Counted from the first letter of the stretch, positions 22,265 to 35,406 are shown. The stretch: 64,000 nt of DNA from Hoplostethus atlanticus (GCA_034670405.1 JAXDDX010000023.1:3057501-3121500), one strand, 5' to 3'. Translations and numbers: made by a program. Notes: a model not told the origin generated them from the sequence alone.

Positions 22265-25200
22265 GGTCTGTTTTCCCAAGAGGAAAAAAAAACTGCGCCA
22301 AAAAAATAAATACAGCCCTGCTCAACTATCAATTTGATTTTACTTATCTGGTACATCAACCGTTGCTGTGATACAATATTACCTTCCAGTCCCTCTTCCC
22401 GTCTCTCATTTTCTCTATCTCTATCTTTGTTCTCTGTGAAACTCAATCTGGGAGCCATGCTGTCCTCCCAACTGGCCACTCAAAGGGATATGGGCTGCAG
22501 CAGCTTAAGCTCATGCAATGATTAATGGGCAGTGGCTAGCCTGACTGAAGGTCTGTTTTCTATACGGTGGGATACAAAGCGGGAGGAAGTCTTAAATACT
22601 TACGCCACAGTGTGTATAACCCCAAACTGTCACTTTCCGAGAAAATGAATGGGCCACGGAGAGAGGAAGGAGGGACTGGGATGCTACAGAGCTGGCTAGG
22701 GGGTTGCTGGACCACTGAGGGCCATGGCTGTTGTCTCCCAGGAGAGACGGACAGTGAGCGATGGGGGAAGGACCAAAGAACACTGGCCCAGCAGGTGCAG
22801 CCTGAACCAGGCCTCTGTTCCCAGTAGCTCAACAATGCACGGACCACAGCCGTTTCCACGGTGAGGTCGGAGAGGAAGTCGTTTTTCTTGCATTTTATTG
22901 TTTTTTAATGGGTAGTTTATGAGCGACGACATAATAATTTAGATGTCACTTTCATTAACACCGACCTATGTTAATTAAATATGTTAAAAATATATTTCCC
23001 ATGATCCCGCTGTGATGCTTCAGTCTCACTTGCCAACATCTATGTTTAACCGTCCCCTTTTTTTACGGTTGTTCCAGAAGGTGAAGTGAGGTTTTGTCTG
23101 GTCAAGCATCAAAAGGTCATTCTTGAATTTTAATGCATCATCAGTACCCCCCTTCGGTCATTCCTCCATGGCCTTATAGGTTAACCAGGCTGTTATGGGT
23201 TTGTGGTTCACCATAAAAGACCTTTGTTTAAATAACGCACAAATCTCTGGGCTGCCTCTAAGTTGGGCTGAATAAATCATCGCATGCTCCTATGGAGATG
23301 ATTGTCTCAGAGCTGGATGAGAGTTGGAGGGGGAGTCAGACAGGCAAGACCTGGGCCTCGGTCCGTGCAGATTCCCACTGTGGCTAGATAAGCCATGAAA
23401 AGAAATATTCCGGTGATTGCACATCGCTGTGTAAACCATCACCTCACTCTACGAGCTGGAACAGACACCTAGGAGCATTGGCAAGGGGAGGAGGCCTCAG
23501 CACAAAAGAAATTGATTTAAACTCTGGTTCCTTCAGGATAGTGCCTCTTTAAGTCGCTGTCAGGGCATATTCAAAAAGACAGCAGTGATGAGTTTCACCC
23601 TTTGCCCCTGACCAGTCCTGAGCACGGAAGAAAGAAGGACAGCAGCACAGCTCTGTGTGACTCAGATGCATACTTTGCTTTGTGTCTTCAAGGTTTTGTA
23701 ATAAAGGAAAAGACTTTATTGCAACGGTCTTGTTTTTGGAGCAACATCAATTTGAGTAATGCAATATAGGGTCACTCCATCGCTGGCCAGGGGACAGATG
23801 AAAAAAACAATGACAACTTTGTCTTCTGGGTGACAGCAACACCAGACGCGTCAATGCCTTGGCCAAGCATATCCTTCACTTGTGCTTTGTAACCTTAAAT
23901 CTACACTGCTCTGTCAAAGAGAATGGGCTTGTTTTGATTTCCAATCCATGTTTTTTTTCTTGAATCTTAGGAGATGAACTTGCCTCATGAAAAAATAATA
24001 CAGGATTGGATGTCTTCCTTTGTTTCTTCAACATAAAAGCTGTCTTTCCCCCCCTTTCTGTTCTTTTTTCTTTCAATCCAATAGTTCTTGGTTTAAGATT
24101 GACTTCTACTATTGCAGTTATTCTTCAGTTATTTCGTATTAGTTCCCAACAACTGCTGTAGTGCATGCAGGGGAAAGTTCTTTCATACTGTACTGTAATC
24201 TAACACATTCATTCAAGCAGGATCATGCTTCTATCAAACATATGCTTTCGGCGTGGATTGCCTATAGCTTAATTCCATCTCTGAAAGTTGCTCATATACA
24301 ACATGACTTGTGATGTGACCCCAATTAGACCACACATGGAAAAATCTGACAAAGAGCCGTATCTGGTTAGAAACAGCCTGCTTGGCGTACGCTGTGCTGT
24401 AGAGAACTTCAGACTCCTAACCTTCTATCCAAAGTGACAGGGCTTTCATAAGTATGTCCAGGCCCAGGGAGTGGGGTGGCGGCGGGGGGGGGGATGGGGT
24501 GGGGGATTACGTTTCCAAGCGTTTGATAAGCGGGATGCCATTTTCCCTCTGACTCACTAACGTCTCTCTTGTCCTCCGGAGAGTCTTTCATCTCTGCAGC
24601 CAGGACCTGCAGTCTGTGGTGAGCTGATAGAATACAGGTATGGAAGATGAGCCACATCATTTCTGTTTATCTCGCCTGCCTTTTTTACCAAGCCAAGCCA
24701 CGGTCCTGTATCCCTCAAACTCCCTACAACATGACATACATGCTGAGCCCATTCCATCAAGCCAGCCACCCAAGATATAGTACACGGCACAGCACAATGC
24801 TTTTTATCCTGTTTTGTAGTCATTTCCTTTCTGGAGGTAGTAAGTAAAAAAAAAAAGGGGGTTTGATAGATAGGAAACCAGCTGTCAGCAGAAATATTAC
24901 TGCCTGTTGTCAGGGCGTCCGTGTGAATTTTATTAGTTCTAGTACACTGATCTCCGCCGAGCTCTTCTCGCTCTGTGCTCATATTAGCCGCGGTCCGATG
25001 GTTGGTCGGTGGGTCTTGGCATTTACTCTCAAGAACTTTCATTACAAACAAATAGTTTCCTTGCTTTCCCCATCTGGTGCCCAGTGAGAGACGAGCATGA
25101 TTCATATCGACTTCCCAGCCTTCAGACAGCGCGTTGCAGTCAGAGCCGAAGTGAAAACGGTGCTCTCTGTGTGGCCCTTTCCTACAGCAGTGTTCGCGGT

Positions 25201-27583
25201 TTCTATTAGTACTCTACCGGGGGAGATTATGCAGTAGATCTAAATTTCCTGACAAAATAGAGGTGAGTTAAATGTGTCCTGAAAACTGACCTTCAAATGG
25301 AGGTAATCATGATATTATCAGACCTTTAGATTTCATCTGCAAGAGCCGGCGGCTGTGGGTTAAATTATGGAGTGGAGAGGAGTGAAAAAAGAGAAACGAG
25401 GCACTCCTGATGGTGTTAGCCAAAAGGAGTTCTTGGCAAGGTATTAACGTGTGAAAAAGAGGACCGCGGTGGAAGGGGAGCTAGAGACTTAATATCTCAG
25501 GAGTGGAGACAAGAACAAATTTAGCAAAAAATAACGTAATGTATAATGTAGTAATTTCTGTAACACCTTGACTCAGCCACCAGACAGTAATGGTAAGAAA
25601 CAAACTTCTGTAAACGAGAAACATTGCAGACATTGCTTCCACAGCTGTGAACATTTTGGGAAGCCAACCTCAGGATTGTATATCCATCACTCCCAATTCT
25701 TATTTCATAGTTCGCCCAGTCCCAAATGATGGCACTTTACCCCTGGGGGCTGATGGGTTGTAATTGTTCACACTACCAATCAAAGAAAATGTCTGTGTGC
25801 GGTTGATGACCTTGTATTCTGTGGATACTATTTGCATTAGTTGATGAAAGCCTTGTTTTAATTGACCACCCTCTCGCACAATCCATGTGTATTAGCGCTT
25901 TACATCTCAGTGCACTTTAACGATCGGGGGCCCTGATTAGGGCTCGATGGGCTTTTGTTGCAATGCAGAAACAAGTCATTTTCCCACTGACAGACCTCCG
26001 CTTCACCTCTTAACCATGTGTAACCCAGTATGTACCAGTTCATTACTAAGGTTATCCCCTCCTTTAAGCTGCAGGATTTACATGCATCTGAATACAAATT
26101 AGGGCTTCGGTATTGAAGTGGTGCTTCGGCTCAAACCATTCACTTACATGTTATCCTGTTCACAATACTCCCTGCAATACTTTAATGCCATTTAGGTGGC
26201 TTGTTGGATAGGTCATTACTGGTCTGATTAATAGAACAAAGCAACGTTGAGATTTACTGTGATAGAAACCGAAAAGACCACTGGAAGAGCTCAGTGCAAA
26301 CATCAAATGATTTGGAAAAGCCCAATTTGAGCCAATCTTCCTTTTACCTCATCACCTCTCTGAAATGGTCTTTGGATGGGGAGGGAGTCGTCTCAAAAGA
26401 AAACAAAACAAAACCTCCTTTCTTTGTGTGATTTCTAGCGGTTTGTCAACCCCAGCCTGCATGTTTAGAGCCCTGCCGCACTCTGGGGGTGTTGTAATTA
26501 CTGTGGAGTGGCTTAGAAAACAAGGTCTCTCTCAACCTGGGGAGTCGGAGAGGACTCAGAAGTCCCTAGCTCCGTTCTTTTGTTCCTCCTGGACACTACG
26601 AGACAGGAGGATGAGAGGTGGAGAATGAGGAGAGGAGGAGATGGAGCTAGAGCAACGAGATGAAGGCATACTTGAGCATAATGCTTCCTCCGGCGCCAGA
26701 CCAGTTTCTTGTGTACTTGTGAAGCACACGGTGACATTTCCAGAAACTTCGCCGTGTCAGATGGAGATCTGTATTCTACAGCAAGGATAGTCATTTCTTT
26801 GGACTAGACCTTGAACCGAATGATGTTCAGAGACATACATATTTCACAGTATGTGTTCGCTGAGAGAGAAATCCCACCTACGTAGCTCCTGTGTGCAGCT
26901 CTCGTTATCATCCTCATCATTAGATATCAGTAATCAACGGTAGTATGATATCATTTTATTCATACCAGCTTATGAAACATTTCACCTGCCCTTGCTTCGC
27001 CGCACATCTTCCTCCTTCTTTTACTCCCTTCCCCCTTCCTTCCTGAGCCAGGGACTGGAAGTGACATATAGCGTCTCACTTTATTGATGAGTTATGGCCA
27101 AGCGTTTTGACCTTGTGCTGCCTCTTGACCTCCCATGTTCCCCAACACTCATATCCCCAGTCACCAGCACTGGAGGAGCTGAAAAACATGGCCCAATCAA
27201 AATGATTTACGTTTGGCTTGACTCAACACGTATCCCTCCGAGCTGCTGCTAAATGCATCTCCAGAGGGCCACTCTGTATTGTACCATACAGCTATTTCTG
27301 AAGCCGTGGGGCTTTTGCTATTCTATCGCCTTAATTAAAAGACTCCACTGTCAAGTTGCTTTTGTTCTACAAACTCTAATATCAAAAAGATCCCTTGTCA
27401 CAGAAGGACTTGTGCTCTACTTTGTCCTTTGGATTAATTTAGCCATGGAATCTATATTTGGTCAGGGTGCTAGCAAGCATTTCTTCTTACCATGTCCGCT
27501 TGTTTGTTATTTTGCTCATGCATAAACACACACATCTCGTTTATTTATTTATATACACACACAGTGTATTTTGTGCAGTGTTT

Positions 27584-27586
<3 letters not shown>
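22263..27586. other. Intron 2, mostly unique
   Basis: Includes a G-rich block at 24475-24508, an A run at 24845-24855 and otherwise complex sequence. The longest frame not caused by repeats (minus strand, 24557-25105, 182 codons) has no recognisable domain and is probably chance. No exon 3 of the cadherin was found. Confidence 0.5.

Positions 27587-27623
<37 letters not shown>
27587..27623. repeat. (GT)n microsatellite
   Basis: About 18 GT units. Confidence 0.95.
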
Positions 27624-27625
<2 letters not shown>

Positions 27626-27739
27626 GCAGCGTTCCATCCAGAGGGTGATTATCTTAAATGGAGAAATTAAAGGATTACAAACCAGTCCAGTAATCCAGCT
27701 GTCAATCTCACGGCTCATTAGTAAGCGAAGGATAGGCAC

Positions 27740-27740
<1 letters not shown>

Positions 27741-27821
<81 letters not shown>
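27741..27821. repeat. (GA)n microsatellite
   Basis: About 80 bases of GA with a single ATT interruption near 27775. Confidence 0.95.
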
Positions 27822-27824
<3 letters not shown>

Positions 27825-28877
27825 ATAGAGGTAATGCAGTTCAATCAGTGTACAGTAATATAATATATGCATGTTCTGGAAGTATTTTCATTATGTCTGT
27901 GTGGGAAGAAACTTGCTAATCAAATAGAAAGGTGGATTCTCTCTATTCTCATATTAATTTGATAAAGTAAAGACATTGATGTTGCCTGTCACATATTTTA
28001 TTATTGTTTATTATTAGAGGAAATCCAAGTCAGAATTGAATTGTTTTAAAATCCATCTACATTGTTAGCTATTAGCTATTTAAAATCCACATACATTGTA
28101 TTTTAAATATAAAAACTATTATGACATTTATTGAATTGCAGAATGTAGTGTAATATACACCACATGAAAACAAGCTGAGGGTTTCCACAGTTTCTCTTCA
28201 AAATGAGTTTAATCGACACTAAACTGCATTAGGATTCCCTTTAATGCCCTGCAACATGACACCTCAAAGTTGAGTGATTCACCAGCAGGTATTTTCCTCG
28301 CTGCTGTTTTAGCGCTACATAAAGAGCCTCTATAGCAGCGTAACATGTTTCGGACTGTTTCCCAAAGAAGTCAAACTAATTACATGTTTTACACATGGAC
28401 AGAGGGTTGTTTTACAGCTTAAAGATTGACATGGGGATTTGGGGACATGGGGAAAATAGGTAAATATGAAACCTCCTATTCTAAGTGCGACCACAGTTCA
28501 TTTATGACGTGTTTCACACAAGCCACCATTCACAGCTTTAAAGGGCAAATGAATGAGTGCAGCTACAATGATGTATACAGCAACATATAAACTCAGTGTG
28601 TGTGCTGCAGATTAGCCTTGGTTTTGAAAGATGTGCTGCATCTCCACAATGTTTCACTGGGCTCCGAGGCACATAAAAGAAACAGTTTGGGAAACGATGG
28701 CACCATAAAAGAAACACAAATCCAGCCTCCATCAAGGAAAAAGGGGGACAATTGCCTCTCCTATGGTGGTGACACTTTTGGTTTTGATTGTATCAAATTT
28801 CAGTCTATTTTGATCTGTAAAAGCAGCCTGTGCTTGTGGATGCCCACTGCTGGGAACTATTTCGTCTGCCTCTGTGA
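27822..28877. other. Intron 2 unique DNA
   Basis: A/T-rich. A local duplication of (T)AAAATCCA(T/C)(C/A)TACATTGT occurs near 28048 and 28082. No gene was recognised. Confidence 0.5.
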
Positions 28878-29305
28878 AGGTATTTCCCTGCCAAAACTAT
28901 TTTCAGAAGTGTAACAATTTGAACAAGAAAAAAAAGAAAAAAGAAAGTGTAATTTGCAAGAACGAAAAACAATTTGAGCAAGATTTGGATTTGCAAGCTA
29001 GATCCAAGATTTGCAAGCAAAGGGGAGGCGGGAGCTAGAACAGAGAGGTACCTGATTGGTGCACGGAGATAGCTCTCTGTTTTAGCCCCCGCCTCCCCTT
29101 TGCTTGCAAATCCCGGCCCACACGCTTGCAAATCGTTTTGGCAGGCTTTGAGCGCTGAAACAGTGACAAAATTAACGTTTGCAAGGTTAAACGTGTAACT
29201 GAAAAGAGAGTTTTGTGACTACAAATCAGATTTTCTTGCTCGAATTGTTTTTCGCTCTTGCAAATCATGATACACTTATGAAAATAGTTTTGGCAGGGAA
29301 ATACC
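28878..29305. mobile_element. Nested foldback MITE, 428 bp
   Basis: The ends are inverted copies: AGGTATTTCCCTGCCAAAAC at the left and GTTTTGGCAGGGAAATACCT at the right, continuing inward (ACTATTTTCA, AAGTGT, GAACGAAAAACAATTTGAGC) for about 70 aligned bases. The left arm has an extra A-rich insertion of about 35 bases bracketed by AGTGTA. Inside lies a second inverted repeat: 29008-29047 against 29073-29112, 38 of 40 bases complementary around a 25-base loop. TA dinucleotides near the ends could be a target duplication but are not proven. No coding capacity. Confidence 0.85.
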
Positions 29306-29779
29306 TACACTCATCGCTTACTATTTAATTTGAAACACACCAGTCTCCTTTTGCATTATTCATAGATTGTGCTCCACCCATTTAGGTGTCCCTGTTTGGG
29401 TTGGGGTTTATGTTCCCCCATCCATTTCTCCAATTAGGATTTAGAGGAAGCCGGTGGTTATAATCTAGTTGTAGTCACATTCTAGACAAGGTTTGTAGGT
29501 GTGTTTATAGAATATGCCTTACAAATTTCTGTGAAATGGTACCTTTACCCTAGAATCATGCCTAGCTTTATAGAAAAATACAACTACTTCAAAGTGAATT
29601 CCCCGATACTTTCTATAGACAGGCTGTTTGAAAGTGGCCAGGATTCAAACTATTGATCATAATAGGGGCCATGCTCCATCTGGTTGTGACGCAGATGTAT
29701 CTATGGGAGGCAGACAAACCTGCAAACATCCTTTATTGACCAGAATAAGTGGTATGCTGGCATGGTGTTGTAATACAAC
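29306..29779. other. Intron 2 unique DNA between two elements
   Basis: No repeats or genes recognised. Confidence 0.5.
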
Positions 29780-29781
29780 TT

Positions 29782-29812
29782 AAATCAAATCAAATCAAAT
29801 CAAATCACATTT
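29782..29812 (-). repeat. (AAATC)n LINE 3' tail
   Basis: Five AAATC units at the low-coordinate (3') end of the minus-strand LINE, followed by ACATTTATTTGTATAGCCC, a common fish retroposon end. Confidence 0.8.
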
Positions 29813-30024
29813 ATTTGTATAGCCCTTAATCACCGTTACAGTCTCAAAGGTCTTCACAGTGCCCAACGTGTGAAAAGAATAAATGGTTAGTACACGACAT
29901 CCCCCAGCCATGGACCCTCACAGAGGACAAGGAAAAACTCCCCAAAAAAAAGCTTGGGCAAGCAGCATATACACAATGCATTAAAGTTTATTTGGGTGGG
30001 ACGTCCAGATCTGATGTGCAAACA

Positions 30025-30054
30025 GTAAACGGCAAACGGCAAACGGCAAACGGC
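30025..30054. repeat. (AAACGGC)4 tandem repeat in the LINE 3' UTR
   Basis: Four near-perfect 7 bp units. Just beyond, two diverged copies of a TCAGTCAG...GGACCACGCA segment (30060-30105 and 30135-30175) form a larger direct duplication. Confidence 0.85.
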
Positions 30055-30239
30055 AGTTCAGTCAGTGTCATCATAGGACTAGTGGACCACGCAAGTGCCG
30101 ACACTGCTCAGATAGGATGAACGCAAACGCCCGCTCAGTCAGCATCGTCCTAGGAGTGGGGGACCACGCAGACGCCAACTCTGCCGAGCTGCAGCCTGGA
30201 ACAGATAGGAGACACACCCACACACACCCATACACATAC

Positions 30240-30400
30240 ACATAGACTGAGCCACTCCCTCAAGGCTGGTCAAATGATAAAGAGAATAAATGGGTTTTTA
30301 GCCTTGACTTAAAGACTTTGATAGAGCCTGCCTCTCTGATTGAGGCAGGCAGACTGTTCCAGAGATAGGGTGCCCGGTAAGAGAAGGCTCTCTTACTCTA
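30240..30400 (-). pseudogene. LINE ORF2 C-terminal remnant
   Basis: The minus strand reads RAFSYRAPYLWNSLPASI and then SFK-like and LKTHLF-like residues. This tail (A-P-x-L-W-N-S-L-P) is typical of L2/CR1/Rex1-type ORF2 proteins. It sits directly after the RT fragment with most of the intervening coding region missing. Confidence 0.75.
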
Positions 30401-30440
30401 GTTTTTCAAAGTGGGTGTCATCGTTAGGTTTGACGGGTAT

Positions 30441-30794
30441 TTAAATTTGAGTGTCATCGGCGTAGCAATGGAAGTTAATGCCAACTTTGCGAATGGTGTC
30501 ACAGAGTGGTAACATATAGATAAAGAATAGTAGTGGTCCTAGGACGGAGCCCTGTGGCACACCAAAGTCCATATTGCAACACTCTGAGGTCATATTGTTG
30601 TAAAAGACGCGCTGTGATCTATCGAGTAGATAGGACCTAAACCAAGAAAGTGCTGATCCCCGGATACCAATGTAATTTTCAAGACGATTCAAGAGTATCG
30701 TATGATCAATTGTGTCGGAGGCTGCACTCAGGTCAAGTAGCAATAGTGCTGAGGTTGAGTTGGAGTCAATAGCTAACAGGAGATCATTGACCAC
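30441..30794 (-). pseudogene. LINE reverse transcriptase fragment
   Basis: A 117-codon open frame covering RT motifs: [18 protein letters not shown] (catalytic Asp region), then [20 protein letters not shown], then FHCYADDTQ with the YADD active site at 30453-30464. A TAA stop follows two residues after DDTQ, and the C-terminal remnant resumes a few dozen bases later, so the thumb region has been deleted. The motif spacing and sequence fit the CR1/L2 clade of vertebrate non-LTR retrotransposons. Confidence 0.9.
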
Positions 30795-31210
30795 TCTTGT
30801 GAGTGCAAAGATCTAAAGCCAGATTGAAAGGGATCAAATAGGTTGGGATCAAACAGTTCATTCAAGTATTTTGGAAAGGAACGGCAGATTTGAGATTGGT
30901 CTATAGTTCTGAAGTACTTCACAGTGCCAGTGGAGAGCGACCGATTGATCATATAGAGAATGGAAGGTCCTAGGATAGGGAAAAGTTCTTTAAGCAGTTT
31001 AACAGGCAGAGGGTCTGGCATGGGCAGATCAATTCGATCTCGAATTTAATGAGATAGTGATCAGATAGGGCGGGCACATAAGAGGAGACCACTAAAGCAG
31101 ATACAGGAATGCCGTGGGCCAAAACCAGGTGAAGGGTGTTGCCGCCATGGTGGGTTGGTTCATTGACAAATTGATAAAAGAGAAGATCCACTCCAAAACA
31201 ATATAACACT

Positions 31211-31904
31211 GTCTAAAAACAGCTATTGGTGAAGCACCTTACAATTCTGACCCCACTTTGTTGTTTGGTGGTGAATTTTTCTCATTCCCGTGGATACCTG
31301 GCCAATTGTAGATGACGTGACGTTAATACATGTGAGGTTAACACAAGAAGAAATGTCAACAATCTAAAACATCAACGGTTAGCGTCAGGGTTTGGTGTTA
31401 GTCCCTCAGACTCAAACAACAAGGGTTTCTTTCTAGACTCAACATTTTGCACATATGTTCAACAATCACATGGGGAGAAATCCATCATGGAAGAGGAAGA
31501 GACACCAATTTCTCCCCCGACACCAACCTCAATAGTCCATAATGCAGCACAGTGACAAGATATGTTGCATTTTGCATCGGGGGCACGACTCTCCCTTTTC
31601 CTCCGCTGACAACAACAGCTAGATTGTTCTCTCCGCTACACGTAAAAAACAGAGTGAAGTTAGCTTGATATTGGATTTTCAGTGGATACCACCTTCAATA
31701 ACCTGTGAGGCAAACAAGTAAAAGCACATTGAGGAATATATTTTTAATTTACTGATAGAGGAAGAAGAATTTACAACCACTGGTTTTAATATTTGAGAAA
31801 ACTTTCACAGTTTCAAAATTCAATAGCTTGTTTCGGATATGAACTGAAGGCTGGTAAAGAAAAATATTTCCTCAAATCTCAAATGTCTCTTTCTTTGTCT
31901 TCCT

Positions 31905-31907
<3 letters not shown>
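31211..31907. other. Intron 2 unique DNA
   Basis: No recognised gene or repeat. Confidence 0.5.

Positions 31908-31957
<50 letters not shown>
31908..31957. repeat. (CT)n microsatellite
   Basis: About 25 CT units. Confidence 0.95.
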
Positions 31958-31960
<3 letters not shown>

Positions 31961-33744
31961 ACCTTGTGCGAGCCCATCATATTATCAGCGGCTCCCATTT
32001 GAAGCCATTTCCTCAACAATGAGAGCCAAACAAAGCACAACTTAGCAATGTGTTTGCTTGATAATAGAGGTTAACTCATTGTAGAAGAGGCCCCTGTGGG
32101 GATCTGTGCCATTATGCTGTTAGTTCTGACCTCTGGATGGGTTTCTTCTAGATTTTAATAATGGACCTGCGGACCTGTATATTACTTGATCTCAATTTAA
32201 CAGTAAATCTGGGGAAGATTCATTTCTGAGTCCGATCATGCCTTCTTTGCTGCTTGCTCGCTTCTTTATATATGTATTTGTGTGTAGAGGCACTGCAAAT
32301 ACCCATGAGCAGATGATCGCCATGGGCTAGCAGCAGACAGAAATCCACATGAAACATCATTACCATGCCAAAGGTGCCCCAGTCCCACTCACAAACATGC
32401 CTATTGTCGTCTCTGATAAGAAGTTTTTTTTTAGAATACGCTTAAGCTTGACATTTGGCGTTTCAGTTTTTATTTAGTGAAACCCTGGCAATTTCACTAC
32501 TCACTCGTTTTCATATGCATGCACATGTAGAAACATGAAAGATACTGGGATGCAGAATTTACTTTGTGATTGAAATATAGGAGAAAATCAATGGAGCCCT
32601 CCTTTTTTGCTGGCAACGTGCAATGCAGGACACTGCGAGCATCGATCACAGCTTCAGAAGAATCACAGTTTTCCACTCTCACTCTCTCTCTTTCTCTCGT
32701 CTTCTCTTTCTCCCGTCCTCTTTTCTCTCTGTAGCCTTATATAGGTTTTCAGATAAAAATAATAGCTCTGGGAACCAACGGAGGAGAGAGGCATGGAGGG
32801 GGGGGGGGGTGGTGTTGGTGACAGTGTTTGCTCTCTGCACCACAACCCAGCAGTAAAACAATAAGAGGCAGTCTGACTTGCTATGGCCTCTGGGAATACA
32901 AGCCTTCTTATTGCCATAAACAGCAATTTAGCCTGGGTAAAAGAAAAACGGAGGCAGCCATATTACTGTGTCATCATGATTACAGCTACCACAGGACCGC
33001 GGTGAAGTGAGCCACGGCTGTTACATCTGAGGGCCTATTTAAATACTATGGTGAATTGATAGCTGTATAAACCATTCCAGTATTTAGGGCCTAATCCAAA
33101 TGATTACATGTCAGCTAGTCGCCACAGACAAGTGACAGATGTTTCGCATTAGAAGGGTAGCATATAGTTTTGCTGTTTGCGTGGATTGGTGTGCCTGTGA
33201 GAGATGCTGAAGCTGATGGCATTTTGCACACGATAGGGGCTGCGTCTGTGCCTGAGCACGTAGCGCGTTGATTTGCGGTCCACATTTAGTTTGCTCAACG
33301 CGCCTAATCTACCCATTCACAAGCTTCGAAACAGCTCTGTAAAAGTGCGTCATTATAAAGCAGAGAGTTAAGCACCCTGGTTAAATGAGCACCGCTGCCC
33401 CGACAACTCACCTGCCATGAATAAACATCCACATGCCCCTAACTATCCGGCGGGTTTCCTGATTCGCAGTTTGGTGTGCATTTCTTGTTGTGCGTCGTGA
33501 TGACCGTTTTAAACCCACAAGACGCTCTGACCTCATGGATGGCCCGGCCTGATATTTTTAAATCGTGGCTTTTGATGCTCGGGTCAGGGGCAGGGGCCTC
33601 TAGAGCTCATTATCGTAGAGCTGAGGTGGGTGTTGGCAAGAATACGAGGCCCGATGCAACCGCCGGGCCCCGCAGCATGCTGACGGAGATGTGAGGAGGA
33701 GTTGGATCGAAGTTGTTGTATGTGTGATCAACACCGCATAGCAA
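31958..33744. other. Intron 2 unique DNA
   Basis: Contains a CT-rich stretch (32678-32730) and a G run at 32799-32808. No exon was recognised. Confidence 0.5.
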
Positions 33745-33830
33745 TTCACACCGAGCTGAGTTAAGAATGGTGTTACATTTACAATCGCAAGGCCACGGGT
33801 TTGATTCCCACTGGCTCATGTTAAGTGCTA
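33745..33830 (+). mobile_element. tRNA-derived SINE fragment
   Basis: GGCCACGGGTTTGATTCCCA at 33791-33810 carries a pol III B-box (GGTTTGATTCC, near consensus GGTTCGANTCC) in a tRNA-like T-arm context, followed by CTGGCTCATGTTAAGTG. The upstream part (GAGCTGAGTTAAGAATGGTG) is a degenerate tRNA-like head. An intact tRNA cloverleaf cannot be folded, so I do not call a tRNA gene. Confidence 0.5.
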
Positions 33831-35406
33831 ATTGTGAAGGTAGGAAGAAATTACATGCATTAATGTGGAAGGTATCAAGGGGAGGGTTATCCATATGGAA
33901 AGGATTATATGTTTTAATAATAGATTGTGCTGCTATGTGGCCAGTGGCGTTATACATGTACAGTGTAGAGCTAATGTCAATGTCATTCTATGTATGTAGC
34001 GCCAGTCTTCATTGTGCAGATGTTCCTGCCAGATCCAACAGTGTGATGTACTGCCTCATTGCATGTAGGTTTCTAAAGTGATATAATGCATTGTTGAAAC
34101 CCTAGAGGCTATTTACACTAAACACCAAGGCTGAATGAAGAGAATTAGGATACTGAATGAAATCATCGCTAGTGAATGTTTTCCATTACGGCAGCCGATC
34201 TGTGCTATATAGCCGACACTTTGCATGTAGCAGCATGAGATGTTGATGGTATGATTATAGTCCGGAGGAAATCACAGTTTTGAGACTATTATGCAGTAAT
34301 GTCTTTTTACAACACAAAGGACGAGGAAAATCAAATGACTGAAAAAATGAAAATCATTTTATAATTAAAGGTTTTATTATTATTTATTTATTATTATTTA
34401 TTTTTTTACGCATTATTTACTTTGGTCCTGAAAACAAATCATGCACTCTGTTTTGAAAATACATTTAAATGGAAAAGAGTAGTTGCCTTTTACATTTCAG
34501 ATCAGACTTAATGAAACAGGCCAGTCTACACTTGGAAACCATTTAATTACTAGCAAACATTTTATTTTATTTTATATTTAATTCCCTTGACATGTTAGGT
34601 TTCTTTTATTACCTTGACTTGAGCATGGATGACTGGATGGTGCTGTGGACGTTTTTGGCAGACACTTTTAGTCGGCATGTTTTGCAAATTGGATATCAGT
34701 CTTCTTCAAGAACCCTCTGGTCATTTCCGAGGTCTCCAACATGCTCACACAAGTGCTTTTGGTGGATGTAAGGCTGGGATGCCGTCCCCTCTCTGTAAGC
34801 TAATGCAGCTCCCACACAAACAACGTGAGTCACTCTCGTCAGATGTTTGACAGGTGCAATCTCATACAAATGCAAGGCTGCATTCGAGGAGCACAGAGCT
34901 GTAGACAGACACGAGCTTCTAAAACACCGTTAGAAAACTGTGGCGTTTTAAAGTGCAGTTAATAGTGACATCGGTTAATCGTTGCAGCCCCAGTCTACAC
35001 ATGGCTAACTGGGAAAATTGCACCAGTGGGGTACACACTTCTGCTTGTAGGTTCCCATACAAACCATGTATTGTGCATTTCACATGCTCAGTAAACCAAA
35101 TCTGAACATCTATTTTCTCAGCCGTCAACACAACAACAAAAAAAAAAGTGAGAATGTGAGAATTGGTAACTTTGTAATGTTAACAGGCATAAAGACAGAC
35201 GGGTAGCGATGCCAGCAAGTAAGCGGTACCGTGCTGGAAGGAGCTGCGTGTTCACATAATTGTCATGAACATGAACACTCCCCCCAGCAGTCAGTCAGTC
35301 ACTCGCTATGCAGAAGAAGCCGCACACACTTGGCACAGTATTTTAACTGTGTGAACTACAGCCAAAATGAAATGGAAGAGTCACGGGCAGTGAAAAGGGG
35401 CAGACT

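Larger units (their letters stand above)
29780..31210 (-). mobile_element. Degraded, internally deleted L2/CR1-type LINE
   Basis: Read on the minus strand, remnants appear in the order of a non-LTR retrotransposon ORF2: end of the endonuclease (31209 to about 31030, FVNEPTHHGGNTL and SDHYLIKFEIE), the linker before RT (31021 to about 30790, PVKLLKELFPILGPSIL, FQSGFR), RT (30794-30441), then the characteristic ORF2 C-terminus (about 30400-30240, APYLWNSLPASI). The 3' end carries short tandem repeats and a GATTT-type tail at 29782-29806, typical of L2-like elements. Several gaps and frame changes separate the pieces, so it cannot be active. Confidence 0.85.

Noticed and set aside
24557-25105. 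182-codon minus-strand open frame, the longest not caused by simple repeats
   Set aside because: No recognisable domain, no splice context, low-complexity-free but random-looking composition; overlapping frames of similar kind occur on the other strand.
33791-33810. Possible tRNA gene from the B-box
   Set aside because: No acceptor stem, D-arm or anticodon arm could be paired; better explained as a SINE remnant.
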